DNA of 28,208 bases, from positions 1 through 28,208 of IMG/VR virus record IMGVR_UViG_3300027607_000132; one strand, 5' to 3'. Below the pieces are notes generated by a model. It was not told the DNA's origin and made no database searches. It saw only the letters and a program-made list of their open reading frames with translations. This DNA comes from a virus. Below are positions 6,263 to 13,228 of this stretch, piece by piece; within the stretch, counting starts at the first letter, position 1; each line of letters opens with the position of its first letter. Position numbers and translations under genes: made by a program.

Positions 6263-6730
6263 GTGCCCAAGCGATTCTGCCCTGTCCCGCTCTGCCGAGT
6301 TCTTCTAGAGCCCGGCGCCGGCTGTCCGCCCGGCTGCGCTCGTTTACGCGGGGAACACCCGCGGCTGGAAATAGATAAGCGCTCGGCTTCCAAGCGAGGG
6401 TACGATCGCACGTGGCGTCGCTTTCGGCTGGGCTACCTCAACCAGAACCCCCTCTGTCTCACCTGTAGGGAGGGGGGGCGTATCGTTCCGGCCTACGAGA
6501 TTCATCATGTGGTGCCGCTTCATGACGGCGGCCCTCGCTTCGAGGATTGGAACCTCATGGGCCTCTGCTCGAGTTGCCACGCCCGCATCACGGCCGAACT
6601 CGAAGGGAAGGGAGCGTATCGACGCTTCCGTCGTCGCTTCCCCGATGATCAGCAAGCGCTGGCCCGTGAGCTTCGATCGTTCTGCTTCCGAATCATTCTT
6701 GGAACTCGCTCTCAAGCTGCCGTTGAGTAG
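6263..6730 (+). CDS. HNH endonuclease
   Basis: HNH homing/packaging-type endonuclease. The core is a zinc-stapled beta-beta-alpha fold: CLTC, then YEIHHVVPLHDGG (the first H of HNH), FEDWNLMGLC (N), CSSCHARIT (second zinc pair and last H). The preceding ASKRGYDRTWRRFRLGYLNQNPLC is the conserved lead-in of phage HNH proteins. The GTG at 6263 (VPKRFCPVPLC) is preferred because family members usually start with a short Cys-containing segment like this; a GTG at 6167 would add 32 residues. In many cos-type phages an HNH protein encoded beside the terminase genes works with the terminase in cutting cos sites, and its place between the small and large terminase genes fits that. A free-standing homing nuclease is the alternative. 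Confidence 0.85.
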   Translation: MPKRFCPVPLCRVLLEPGAGCPPGCARLRGEHPRLEIDKRSASKRGYDRTWRRFRLGYLNQNPLCLTCREGGRIVPAYEIHHVVPLHDGGPRFEDWNLMGLCSSCHARITAELEGKGAYRRFRRRFPDDQQALARELRSFCFRIILGTRSQAAVE

Positions 6731-6826
6731 GGTCGGGCTAGGTCGCACGGACCGGGTTGTGATGCGGCCAGAGGATGGGCACTGCCATCCAGCCAACGCC
6801 TGCGATTCGTGCTCTCTGATCACCCC

Positions 6827-6894
6827 AATTCGGCCCCGATTCGGCCTCGTTTTGCCTCGATTTGAGGCTGTTTCGGCCCGTTTTCGCGTCGTTT
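6827..6894. promoter_or_regulatory. Helically phased A/T-tracts (predicted curved DNA)
   Basis: Tracts AATT 6827-6830, ATT 6839-6841, TTTT 6850-6853, ATTT 6860-6863, TTT 6871-6873, TTTT 6881-6884 and TTT 6892-6894 have centres 10-11.5 bp apart (mean 10.75), separated by GC-rich spacers. Phasing at the helical repeat is the known requirement for intrinsic DNA curvature; only four tracts reach 4 bp, so the bend may be moderate. Confidence 0.6.
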
Positions 6895-6975
6895 CGGGGC
6901 CCCTGCGCGCCCGTTCTTTCGCCTGTTCTTCGAGCACGGCCGGGCCCGCCCGCCCCGCGGCCAGCCCTCGTCAAC

Positions 6976-6999
6976 TTGTGACAAAACTAGTTTTGTCCC
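6976..6999. repeat. 18-bp perfect palindrome, repeat copy 1
   Basis: GACAAAACTAGTTTTGTC at 6980-6997 equals its own reverse complement. With flanks TTGTG before and CC after, it resembles the sequence at 9103-9127 (shared CAAAAC, 2-3 bases, TTTTGTCCC). Such a site suits a dimeric regulator or a recombinase. Confidence 0.6.
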
Positions 7000-7182
7000 G
7001 GTGTACGGCGGCTGGCTAGGCCAGGCTATGTCCTTTCGATCGAGGACGATGGGTCGAGCCCCCGAGGCGAGTCCGGCCAGGGGTAGGGGGGATCGGATAG
7101 CTGGGGTCGCACCGACCGGAGACCGACCGGCTACTTTCTGTGAAAAACGCTCACTTTTTTTCTGGGGACCCGGCCCAGCCTC

Positions 7183-7225
7183 CGGCTCCGGCCTAAGGTC
7201 GTCGCCGGCGACCGCTCCGGAGCCG
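7183..7225. repeat. Nested inverted repeat upstream of the methyltransferase gene
   Basis: Outer arms CGGCTCCGG (7183-7191) and CCGGAGCCG (7217-7225) are perfect complements; inside lie GGTCG (7197-7201) and CGACC (7209-7213), so the whole can form a stacked hairpin or bind a symmetric protein. It has no T-run, so it is not a typical terminator on the plus strand. Confidence 0.45.
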
Positions 7226-7263
7226 CATTTTCGGCATCGGCGGAGCCGGTTTCCAGGCGGACA

Positions 7264-7944
7264 TTGGACAGCGCGGAGACGCGGGAGCTAGCCTCGAAAG
7301 CAAGGGCGGAATTGAACCATGCTCGGCCGATCCCGGTCTACGACGACGGCGCCGTCAAGATCTTCCGCGGCCGACACGAGGAGATTCTCCGCCACCTCGA
7401 CCTCCCCTCGATCGACCTGGTCCTGACCGACCCGCCGTACGGCATCAACCACCGAACCGACTACAGCTCGCGCGGCGGCCGCAAGTTCCCCAAAGTCTTT
7501 GGCGACAACCGGCCGTTCGAACCGGCCGTCTGGCTGATGTTCCCGAAGGTCGTCCTGTTCGGCGCCAACCACTACGCGAACCGGCTTCCGCCGGCGCCGT
7601 CTTGGTGGATCTGGGACAAGCGCTGCGGGACGACGACGAATTGCCAGTCCGACTGCGAGCTGGCCTGGACGAACATCGGCGGCACCGCTCGGGTCTTCCG
7701 CCACGTCTGGAACGGCTTCCACCGGGACAGCGAGCGCGGCGTCAAGCGCGTTCACCCGACTCAGAAGCCCGTCGCGCTGATGCGCTGGTGCCTCGAGCGG
7801 TCGAACCCGACGGGAGTCGTCCTCGATCCGTTCATGGGCTCCGGATCGACGCTGGTCGCCGCCAAGCAGCTCGGCGTGCCGGCGATCGGCATCGAGACGA
7901 ACGCGACGTACTGTACGGCGGCCGCGAAGCGGCTGCGAGGCTGA
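7264..7944 (+). CDS. DNA N4/N6 methyltransferase (beta-class layout)
   Basis: Site-specific DNA methyltransferase that transfers a methyl group from S-adenosylmethionine to the exocyclic amine of cytosine or adenine. The catalytic motif IV is LTDPPYGI (about 54-61), near the N-terminus, and the AdoMet-binding motif I is DPFMGSGST (188-196), near the C-terminus, preceded by HPTQKP (164-169); this order is that of beta-class enzymes. At 226 residues it is compact and has no obvious target recognition domain beyond the 60-150 region. The start may be TTG 7264 or TTG 7312; neither has a strong ribosome binding site. No cognate restriction nuclease is beside it, so it is most likely an orphan phage methylase for evading host restriction or marking DNA. 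Confidence 0.88.
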   Translation: MDSAETRELASKARAELNHARPIPVYDDGAVKIFRGRHEEILRHLDLPSIDLVLTDPPYGINHRTDYSSRGGRKFPKVFGDNRPFEPAVWLMFPKVVLFGANHYANRLPPAPSWWIWDKRCGTTTNCQSDCELAWTNIGGTARVFRHVWNGFHRDSERGVKRVHPTQKPVALMRWCLERSNPTGVVLDPFMGSGSTLVAAKQLGVPAIGIETNATYCTAAAKRLRG

Positions 7945-7986
7945 TCCCCTCTTTGGATCCAAGCGAATGACGAAGGGAGAAAACTA

Positions 7987-8490
7987 GTGCCTAACCAAGC
8001 GACCTTGCACCAGCGGCTGGAGCTCCAAGAGGACGTCTCGGACGCGAACGAGCTCACGCGCTCGCAGTTGATTCACCAGGCGAGCGACGCACTGCTGAAG
8101 CTGGGGTCCAGCTCGACGCCGGCGGTCTCGCAGGTCTACGCCCAGCAGCTGACGCTTCCGGCCGGACCTCTCACTGTCGACCTCGCAGCGCTCGTCGACG
8201 GCGCCGGTCAAGCGCTCGACCTCACCGGCCTGAAGGCTCAGGTGATCAAGATCGTCAACGCGCCGAAGAGCGGGGGCGCTAACACGGCGGGGCTGAACGT
8301 CGTTCCGGCCGCGGTGAACGGCTACCAATGGGCGGGCGATGCCGACAGCGAGGCTACGCTCGCCCCTGGAGGTGTCTTGACGATCTACAACCCGGAGGGC
8401 AATCCCGACGTCGGCGCCTCGGCGAAGGACATCACGTTCTCGAGCGCGGACACCGACGCGGTCTTCCAGCTGATGATCGCCGCGGGCTAG
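7987..8490 (+). CDS. Hypothetical protein, possibly a capsid or tail decoration protein
   Basis: A 167-residue protein starting with GTG after a clear AAGGGAG (7973-7979). Residues 1-40 are helical and acidic; residues 50-167 are rich in beta strands and turns (LPAGPLTVDLAAL, LTGLKAQVIKIVN, APGGVLTIYNP, ITFSSADTDAVFQLMIAAG). This style is common in small phage virion proteins (decoration or tail-associated), but I cannot assign a family. Its stop codon overlaps, in antiparallel, the stop of the minus-strand gene that follows, and both lie in one 7-bp hairpin. Confidence 0.6.
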   Translation: MPNQATLHQRLELQEDVSDANELTRSQLIHQASDALLKLGSSSTPAVSQVYAQQLTLPAGPLTVDLAALVDGAGQALDLTGLKAQVIKIVNAPKSGGANTAGLNVVPAAVNGYQWAGDADSEATLAPGGVLTIYNPEGNPDVGASAKDITFSSADTDAVFQLMIAAG

Positions 8491-8498
8491 TCCCGCGG
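8480..8498. terminator. Hairpin over two overlapping convergent stop codons
   Basis: CCGCGGG (8480-8486) pairs with CCCGCGG (8492-8498) around the 5-base loop that contains both stops (plus TAG 8488-8490; minus TAG read from 8489 to 8487). It could act on both strands, but there is no T-run on either side, so efficient intrinsic termination is uncertain. Confidence 0.4.
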
Positions 8499-9113
8499 TT
8501 CAACCTTGAGATCTTCCCGTGCAACTTCGATTAGCTTCTCAAAGGCTGACCTGAACTCGTCGTGCGCAGCATGGAGCTCGTCGTGCAAAGGGGGCGAATC
8601 TTCGAATTTCCGGGGCATCTCCCTCAGCTTGAGGTAACTGTCCCAGTCGTCGTACTTCGTAAAGAGCATCGCCCGAGCGCGAGCAGCGGATCCGTCCTCC
8701 AGGCTCTTCTTGTATCTGTCGGATCCGTCGAAGGTCGTTCTGGCTTGCTTGTGAAGGAAAACGTCGATCATCAGGTGCTGCCAGCTCAAGTACATGTCGA
8801 GCAGTCCACCGTAGGCGAGGACCTTTTGGTCCCAGACTCTACCGTGCTCGATTTTGACCCTCTCGGTCTCTTCAGCAATGCTGCGGACATCCTCGATCAG
8901 CGCTCTATTCTTGTCCTTTTCCGAATAGTAGGCAGGGCCGTCTTCCAGATCGGCCTCGTTGGCCGCCCTCTTGGAGATGTGCGCGGCCCACCAGGGCTTT
9001 ACGATGTGGTACAGGCCCGCCATGATCACTAGGGCCCAAACGCTCTCCAAAGGAAAATTAATTGTTATCACGCTGAAGAGGGTACGCTTGCCAAGTGCAT
9101 TTTTGTGTCCCAA
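8487..9113 (-). CDS. Membrane-anchored protein with long helical cytoplasmic region
   Basis: Unrecognised 208-residue protein. Residues about 12-38 form one hydrophobic segment (LFSVITINFPLESVWALVIMAGLYHIV), followed by Lys, two Trp and basic residues, so a single N-terminal membrane anchor with the remainder probably cytoplasmic. The rest is charged and mostly helical (EDVRSIAEETERVKIEHGRV; DELHAAHDEFRSAFEKLIEV). Bases 8880-9110 are visibly more AT-rich than the structural genes. The start is uncertain: TTG at 9113 keeps the anchor; there is no clear ribosome binding site. A palindromic repeat (9103-9127) overlaps the start. Its orientation, composition and anchor fit an accessory gene such as a superinfection exclusion or signalling protein, which is a guess. 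Confidence 0.65.
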   Translation of the reverse strand: MGHKNALGKRTLFSVITINFPLESVWALVIMAGLYHIVKPWWAAHISKRAANEADLEDGPAYYSEKDKNRALIEDVRSIAEETERVKIEHGRVWDQKVLAYGGLLDMYLSWQHLMIDVFLHKQARTTFDGSDRYKKSLEDGSAARARAMLFTKYDDWDSYLKLREMPRKFEDSPPLHDELHAAHDEFRSAFEKLIEVAREDLKVEPRD

Positions 9114-9127
9114 AACCGTTTTGTCCC
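9103..9127. repeat. Palindromic repeat, copy 2
   Basis: TTGTG, three bases, CAAAAC, CG, TTTTGTCCC: a near copy of the site at 6976-6999 about 2.1 kb upstream. It lies over the start of the minus-strand membrane protein gene, where an operator could sit. The dyad here is shorter (6-bp arms) than in copy 1. Confidence 0.5.
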
Positions 9128-9128
9128 A

Positions 9129-9158
9129 TTGACGTTCCAGGCCCGGACCCCGTATCCC
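9129..9158 (+). promoter_or_regulatory. Weak sigma-70-like promoter candidate
   Basis: TTGACG (9129-9134) and TATCCC (9153-9158) at 18-bp spacing. The -35 box is good and the -10 box poor. It would give a leader RNA of about 120 nt ending in the terminator at 9239-9281, or read through to the large terminase gene. Confidence 0.22.
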
Positions 9159-9238
9159 ATTAACTAGAAGCCGCGGGGCGCCGCGCTCGAGCTAGCTACT
9201 CGACGAGGCGAAGCGCACCGCGAGACGGTCTTACGTAA

Positions 9239-9281
9239 GGGGTCGTCGAGAGTACTTCGGTATTCTCGGCGGCCCCTTTTT
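9239..9281 (+). terminator. Strong intrinsic terminator with UUCG tetraloop
   Basis: Arms 9239-9255 and 9260-9276 pair over 17 bp with no mismatch (three G-U wobbles), closed by C(UUCG)G, the most stable RNA tetraloop, and followed by five Ts (9277-9281). The wobbles are G-U only in plus-strand RNA and would be C-A mismatches in the other strand, so the plus-strand transcript is the functional one. It ends 45 bases before the large terminase start, isolating the virion operon from, or attenuating, upstream transcription. Confidence 0.85.
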
Positions 9282-9326
9282 CCGTTTCGGGGCGCCCTGC
9301 CCCGCGGCCTCTGGCGACGACAACAG

Positions 9327-10916
9327 GTGCCGTACGACGCGCAGGCCGGCGAAGCGATCGTACAGGCCTTCGCGGAGTTGGCGGTCTACATCAAGGGCCC
9401 TCTGGCCGGCCAACCGGCCGAGTTGAGGGCGTTTCAAGCCGAGTGGTTCCGGCAGATCTACGGAACGCTCGACGAAGAGGGCAAGCGGCAGTTTCGGACG
9501 GCGTTCATCTTGCAGCCAAAGAAAGTCGGCAAGACCTACCTCGCGGCGTTCATCGCTTTGATGATGATCTCGCTGTACGGCCAGTACGGCGGCGAGGTCT
9601 ACTCGCTCGCAAACTCCCGCGACCAGGCGGCCGAGGTTTTCAAGGCGGCGCGGGACATGGTCGCCATGTCGCCCGGTCTCCAGGCGCTCGGCTTCTGGTT
9701 CGACGACGACGTCCGTCCGTCGACGAAGACGATCACCTACCGGCCGCTCAACGCCGTCTATCGCGCGCTGGCGGCCGAGCAGGCGGCGCTCCACGGCAAA
9801 GGCCCCTACGGCCTGATCGTCGACGAGCTCCACGCGATGCGCGACCGCGAGGCGATCGACGCGGTCCGCGAGGGCATGGGGATCTGGCCGGATCCGCTGA
9901 CGCTCTACATCACGAATCACGGCACGCTGGGCGAGTCGGAGCCCTTCTGGGAAGAGTACGACTACGCCAAACGCGTTCTCGAGGAGCCGGACTTCGATCG
10001 CGAGTACTACGCGGCGATCAACGAGGCGCCCGACCGCCTGACCGACGACGAGCTGCTTGAGGAAGGGCCGCACTGGTACGAGATCCACCCCGGTCTGGGC
10101 GATACCGTCTCGGTCGACTTCATGCGGCGGGCGTGCCGCGAGGCGAAGGAGAAGCCATCGCAGCGCGCCTTCGTGCTCCAGATGCACTTGGGGCGCCCGA
10201 CGCAACCGGTCGAGGCGGCGATCGACATGGCGCACTGGCGCGCGTGCGCTTCGGCCGAGGTGACCGAGAAGGCGTTTGAGGGCCGGCGCTGCGCGATCGG
10301 ACTCGATCTGTCGAGCCGCTGGGACCTGACCTCGGCGACGCTCGTGTTTCCTGAGGACGACGGCGGCCGCACGTGGCTGAGCTGGTCCTGGATCCCGAGA
10401 GCGAACGCGACGCGCATCGAGGAGCTGACGAAGCGGCCGATGCGCGCCTGGCTCGACGATCCGAAGGTCCCGCTGCTCTCGACTCAAGGCAACGAGATCC
10501 GCTTCGACGAGATCGAGTCGTTTCTAGTCGAGCTGTCCGCGCGATACGACGTCGCGGCGGTCGTCTACGACCCCAAGTTCGCGACGCAGCTCGCCCAGAA
10601 CCTCGATCAGGCCGGACTCGTGATGATCGAGTTCCTGCCGAGCTTCAAGACCTACACCGAGCCGGTCCAGAACGTCGAGAGCCAGATCAACGGCCATCGG
10701 TTGCGCCACTCGGGCGACAAGCTGCTCGACTACGCCGCTTCGAGCCTCGGCATCAAGAACGATCAGGACTGGGGCTCGAAGCCGATCAAGATCGACCGCC
10801 GACGCTCGTCGAAGCGGATCGACCCGATCGTCGCCGGGATCATGGCCGAAGCCTACTGGGTCAAGGCCGAGCCGCCGGTCGCGCCGCTGTCGGCGAGGGA
10901 CTTCGCGGTCGGATAG
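9327..10916 (+). CDS. terL: Terminase large subunit
   Basis: ATP-driven DNA packaging motor and nuclease, 529 residues, the normal length for HK97-like large terminases. The ATPase domain has a variant Walker A (QPKKVGKT, 63-70) and Walker B (LIVDELHAM, about 163-171), with a coupling-type segment TNHGTLGE. The RNase H-like nuclease domain shows acidic residues at Asp327 (IGLDLSSRWD), Asp415 (VVYDPKFA) and Asp468 (KLLDYAA). The GTG at 9327 is the most likely start; only a weak AGG-type site precedes it. It heads the virion operon: the portal gene begins 3 bases after its stop. Its separation from the small subunit by about 4.9 kb is unusual. Confidence 0.95.
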   Translation: MPYDAQAGEAIVQAFAELAVYIKGPLAGQPAELRAFQAEWFRQIYGTLDEEGKRQFRTAFILQPKKVGKTYLAAFIALMMISLYGQYGGEVYSLANSRDQAAEVFKAARDMVAMSPGLQALGFWFDDDVRPSTKTITYRPLNAVYRALAAEQAALHGKGPYGLIVDELHAMRDREAIDAVREGMGIWPDPLTLYITNHGTLGESEPFWEEYDYAKRVLEEPDFDREYYAAINEAPDRLTDDELLEEGPHWYEIHPGLGDTVSVDFMRRACREAKEKPSQRAFVLQMHLGRPTQPVEAAIDMAHWRACASAEVTEKAFEGRRCAIGLDLSSRWDLTSATLVFPEDDGGRTWLSWSWIPRANATRIEELTKRPMRAWLDDPKVPLLSTQGNEIRFDEIESFLVELSARYDVAAVVYDPKFATQLAQNLDQAGLVMIEFLPSFKTYTEPVQNVESQINGHRLRHSGDKLLDYAASSLGIKNDQDWGSKPIKIDRRRSSKRIDPIVAGIMAEAYWVKAEPPVAPLSARDFAVG

Positions 10917-10918
10917 CG

Positions 10919-12313
10919 ATGCTGGACGGCCTTCGCAAATCGGTTTCCCGCGCCCTGGTCGGTCTTGCAACCCGCTTCTCGATCTCCGCGCTCGACGATC
11001 TGCTCGACGGCGCCTTTGCGGGCTTCAAGACCTGGACGGGCATGCACGTCAGCGCGCGTACGGCGCTGAAGCAGCCGGAGATCCGTCAGGCGATCCTCAA
11101 CCTCGCCTACGACATGGCGCGGATGCCGCTGCCCGTGCTCGAGCGCGCCGAAGACGGCTCGCACATCCGTCGGCGCGAGCATCCGCTCTGGCGCCTGCTC
11201 AACAAGCAAGCGAACCCGGAGATGACCGCGCTCGAGCTTCGCCGGCAGCAGTGGACGCAGTTCCTGCTTGAGGGCGAGTGCTACACGCACATCGAGAAGG
11301 ACCTCGCCGGGCGTCCGGTCGCTCTGTGGCCGCTCGAGGCCGACCGGATGCAGATCGACGGCGACATCCGGCCGGGCGTCGTGCGGCGTTTCCTCTACAC
11401 CCACCGCGACGGTACGCGCCAGGCGTTCCTGCGCGACGAACTGTTCGTAATGAGCGACCTATCGCTGAGCGGTCAGCGCGGCGAGAGCCGTTTCGCCGAG
11501 GCCTCGGAGTCGGTCGGTCTATCGCTGGCCACGATGCGCTACGCGGCGCTGTTCTTCGCCCGCAACGGCCGTCCGACGATGTTCCTGACCCATCCGACCG
11601 GCTTCAAGACCGACGACGAGGAAGAGGAAGCGATCAAGCTCTGGAACCAACGCTACTCCGGACCGAACGCGCACGGCATCGGCTTCTTGAAGAAGGGTCT
11701 GGAGCCGGTCGACCTCAAGACGCAAGACAACAACGCCGCGCAGATGGTCGAGACGCGGCGTTTCAACAAAGAGCAGAACGCGATGCTGGCGCGGATGCCG
11801 CCGCACCTGCTCCAAGACCTCAGCCGCGGCACCTTCTCGAACATCTCGCGCCAGGGCGTCGAGTACGTGACCTACGCCCTGCTCTCGCTGCTGACGCTCT
11901 TCGAGCAGGCCTCGGCTTGTCAGCTCTTCGACCCGCTCGAACAGGAACGCGGTCTGGAAGTGAAACACAACGTCAAAGCGCTGATGCGCGGCGACGTCGA
12001 TAAACAGGCCAGCTTCTACACCAAGATGATCCAGTGGCGGCTGATGACCGTCAACGAGGTCCGCGAGCTCGAGGACCTCGACCGAGTCGAGGGCGGCGAC
12101 GTCTTCCTTCAGCCGGCCAACATGATCGCCGTCGACGTCGACGGCGAGATCCTCCCCGGCCAACCCGCCCTCGGCGCCCAAAGCTCTCCCAGCGAGACGG
12201 GCGAGCTCGGCGAACGCATCCTCGGCCGCCTCAACGAGGCCGAATACCTCAGCTCGTCGCAGAAGGACGAAGTCCTCGAGCTGCTCGAAGAGCACCTGGG
12301 ACTAGCCGCGTAG
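10919..12313 (+). CDS. Portal protein (HK97 type)
   Basis: Forms the dodecameric ring at one capsid vertex through which DNA is packaged and to which the tail connects. The 464-residue product has the usual features: an N-terminal segment ending in GMHVSARTALKQPEIRQAILNLAYDMARMPLPV (quoted here in part by position 41-75), HPLWRLLNKQANPEMTALE, then an acidic clip/stem region with DLKTQDNNAAQMVETRRFN and ARMPPHLLQDLS, typical of the family. ATG 10919 is the start, two bases past the large terminase stop; the long upstream open extension is a shadow. The Glu-rich C-terminus (NEAEYLSSSQKDEVLELLEEH) is also common. Confidence 0.9.
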   Translation: MLDGLRKSVSRALVGLATRFSISALDDLLDGAFAGFKTWTGMHVSARTALKQPEIRQAILNLAYDMARMPLPVLERAEDGSHIRRREHPLWRLLNKQANPEMTALELRRQQWTQFLLEGECYTHIEKDLAGRPVALWPLEADRMQIDGDIRPGVVRRFLYTHRDGTRQAFLRDELFVMSDLSLSGQRGESRFAEASESVGLSLATMRYAALFFARNGRPTMFLTHPTGFKTDDEEEEAIKLWNQRYSGPNAHGIGFLKKGLEPVDLKTQDNNAAQMVETRRFNKEQNAMLARMPPHLLQDLSRGTFSNISRQGVEYVTYALLSLLTLFEQASACQLFDPLEQERGLEVKHNVKALMRGDVDKQASFYTKMIQWRLMTVNEVRELEDLDRVEGGDVFLQPANMIAVDVDGEILPGQPALGAQSSPSETGELGERILGRLNEAEYLSSSQKDEVLELLEEHLGLAA

Positions 12314-12321
12314 GAGCCGTC

Positions 12322-13215
12322 ATGAAGAAAGACCCTCAATCGTTCGCCCAACGCCGCGCCGCAACCTACAACCGCGTCGAGTGCCGCAAGTTCTCGGGCG
12401 AGCAGTTCATCAGCCGTAGAGCAGAGGCCCCGGAAGCGCTCGAAGAGCGCGCTTCGGCCGGCGCGATCACTCAGGAGCGCTCCGGCCGCGTCTTGTTGAC
12501 GGGTTTCTCGGCCGTCTTCGACGTCTGGTACACGATCCGCGACTTTTGGGGGCCGTTCCAGGAGCGCGTCGACTCGGGAGCGTTCGAGGAGACGCTGCGC
12601 TCGGACCGCGACGTCATCGGCGCCTTCAACCACTCGCCGGACTTCGTGCTCGGTCGCCACGGCGGCGGAACCATGCGCAGCTTCACCGACGAGATCGGTC
12701 TGCGCTACGAGATCCTCGCCAACCCGGCCAGTCCGGCCGCGCAGACGGCGATCGCCGCCGTCGAGGACCGCAACGCCGGCGGAAGCTCGATCGCGTTCGA
12801 GATCGTCCGCCAGAGCTGGGAGTTCAACGACGACACCGGCGAGGAGTTCCGCACGATCCTCGAGACGCGGCTGTTCGAGCACGGACCGGTCGCCATGCCG
12901 GCGAGCCCGACGACGACGGCCGAGATCGGCGACGACCAGCGCCAAGAGTTCGAGTTCGAGGACGCCGACGTGCGCAGCGTGGCGATCGCGTTGCGCCGCG
13001 GCGCGCCTCTGACCGATGCGGACGTCCGCGCGATCAACGCTCGCCGCGACGACGTCCTCGAAGCCCTGTTCGAGCTGGGGCGAAGCGCCTCGGCCCGCGA
13101 CCGCGACGGCCGCTCGGCCGAGCGCACGGCCCCCAACGATGAACCCTCGACGCTGGAGGCTTTCCAGCTCTCGAGGATGCGCGCAAAGACGGCCGTGCTT
13201 CGGTCGGAGCTGTAG
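12322..13215 (+). CDS. Prohead maturation protease (HK97/U35 type)
   Basis: Serine protease that cleaves the capsid protein delta domain during maturation. The protease part spans about 55-190: LLTGFSAVFDVWYTI opens the fold, DVIGAFNHSPDFVLGR carries the probable catalytic His104, and AGGSSIAFE carries the probable Ser (155/156). The N-terminal 50 residues and the C-terminal 110 charged residues (rich in Arg, Asp and Ser) are extra to the core and may be a scaffold-like part. AGGAG at 12312-12316 overlaps the portal stop and fixes the ATG at 12322. It is followed directly by the capsid gene, as expected. Confidence 0.9.
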   Translation: MKKDPQSFAQRRAATYNRVECRKFSGEQFISRRAEAPEALEERASAGAITQERSGRVLLTGFSAVFDVWYTIRDFWGPFQERVDSGAFEETLRSDRDVIGAFNHSPDFVLGRHGGGTMRSFTDEIGLRYEILANPASPAAQTAIAAVEDRNAGGSSIAFEIVRQSWEFNDDTGEEFRTILETRLFEHGPVAMPASPTTTAEIGDDQRQEFEFEDADVRSVAIALRRGAPLTDADVRAINARRDDVLEALFELGRSASARDRDGRSAERTAPNDEPSTLEAFQLSRMRAKTAVLRSEL

Positions 13216-13228
13216 GAGAGGAGAGCAC

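Larger units (their letters stand above)
6731..7263. other. Non-coding region with phased T-tracts and palindromes (candidate packaging or control region)
   Basis: A 533-bp stretch with no convincing gene on either strand. It holds seven T/A-tracts in helical phase (6827-6894), an 18-bp perfect palindrome (6980-6997), a direct repeat ACCGACCGG twice at 11-bp spacing (7111-7130), a T7 run at 7155-7161 after a 4-bp stem, and a nested dyad (7183-7225). It sits between the HNH gene and the methyltransferase gene, inside the terminase block. A cos/pac or promoter-operator region is a reasonable guess; no cohesive-end site can be identified directly. Confidence 0.5.

Noticed and set aside
6344-6974. 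Minus-strand open frames across the phased T-tract region
   Set aside because: Low-complexity Arg/Asn/Lys-rich products created by the tract spacing, overlapping the HNH gene, without a plausible start.
7140-7161. Hairpin GTGA/TCAC followed by seven Ts as a terminator
   Set aside because: The 4-bp stem is too weak to call an intrinsic terminator; noted only as part of the non-coding region.
7183-7225. Nested dyad as a tRNA or structured RNA gene
   Set aside because: Far too short for a tRNA and lacking conserved loops; kept as an inverted repeat only.
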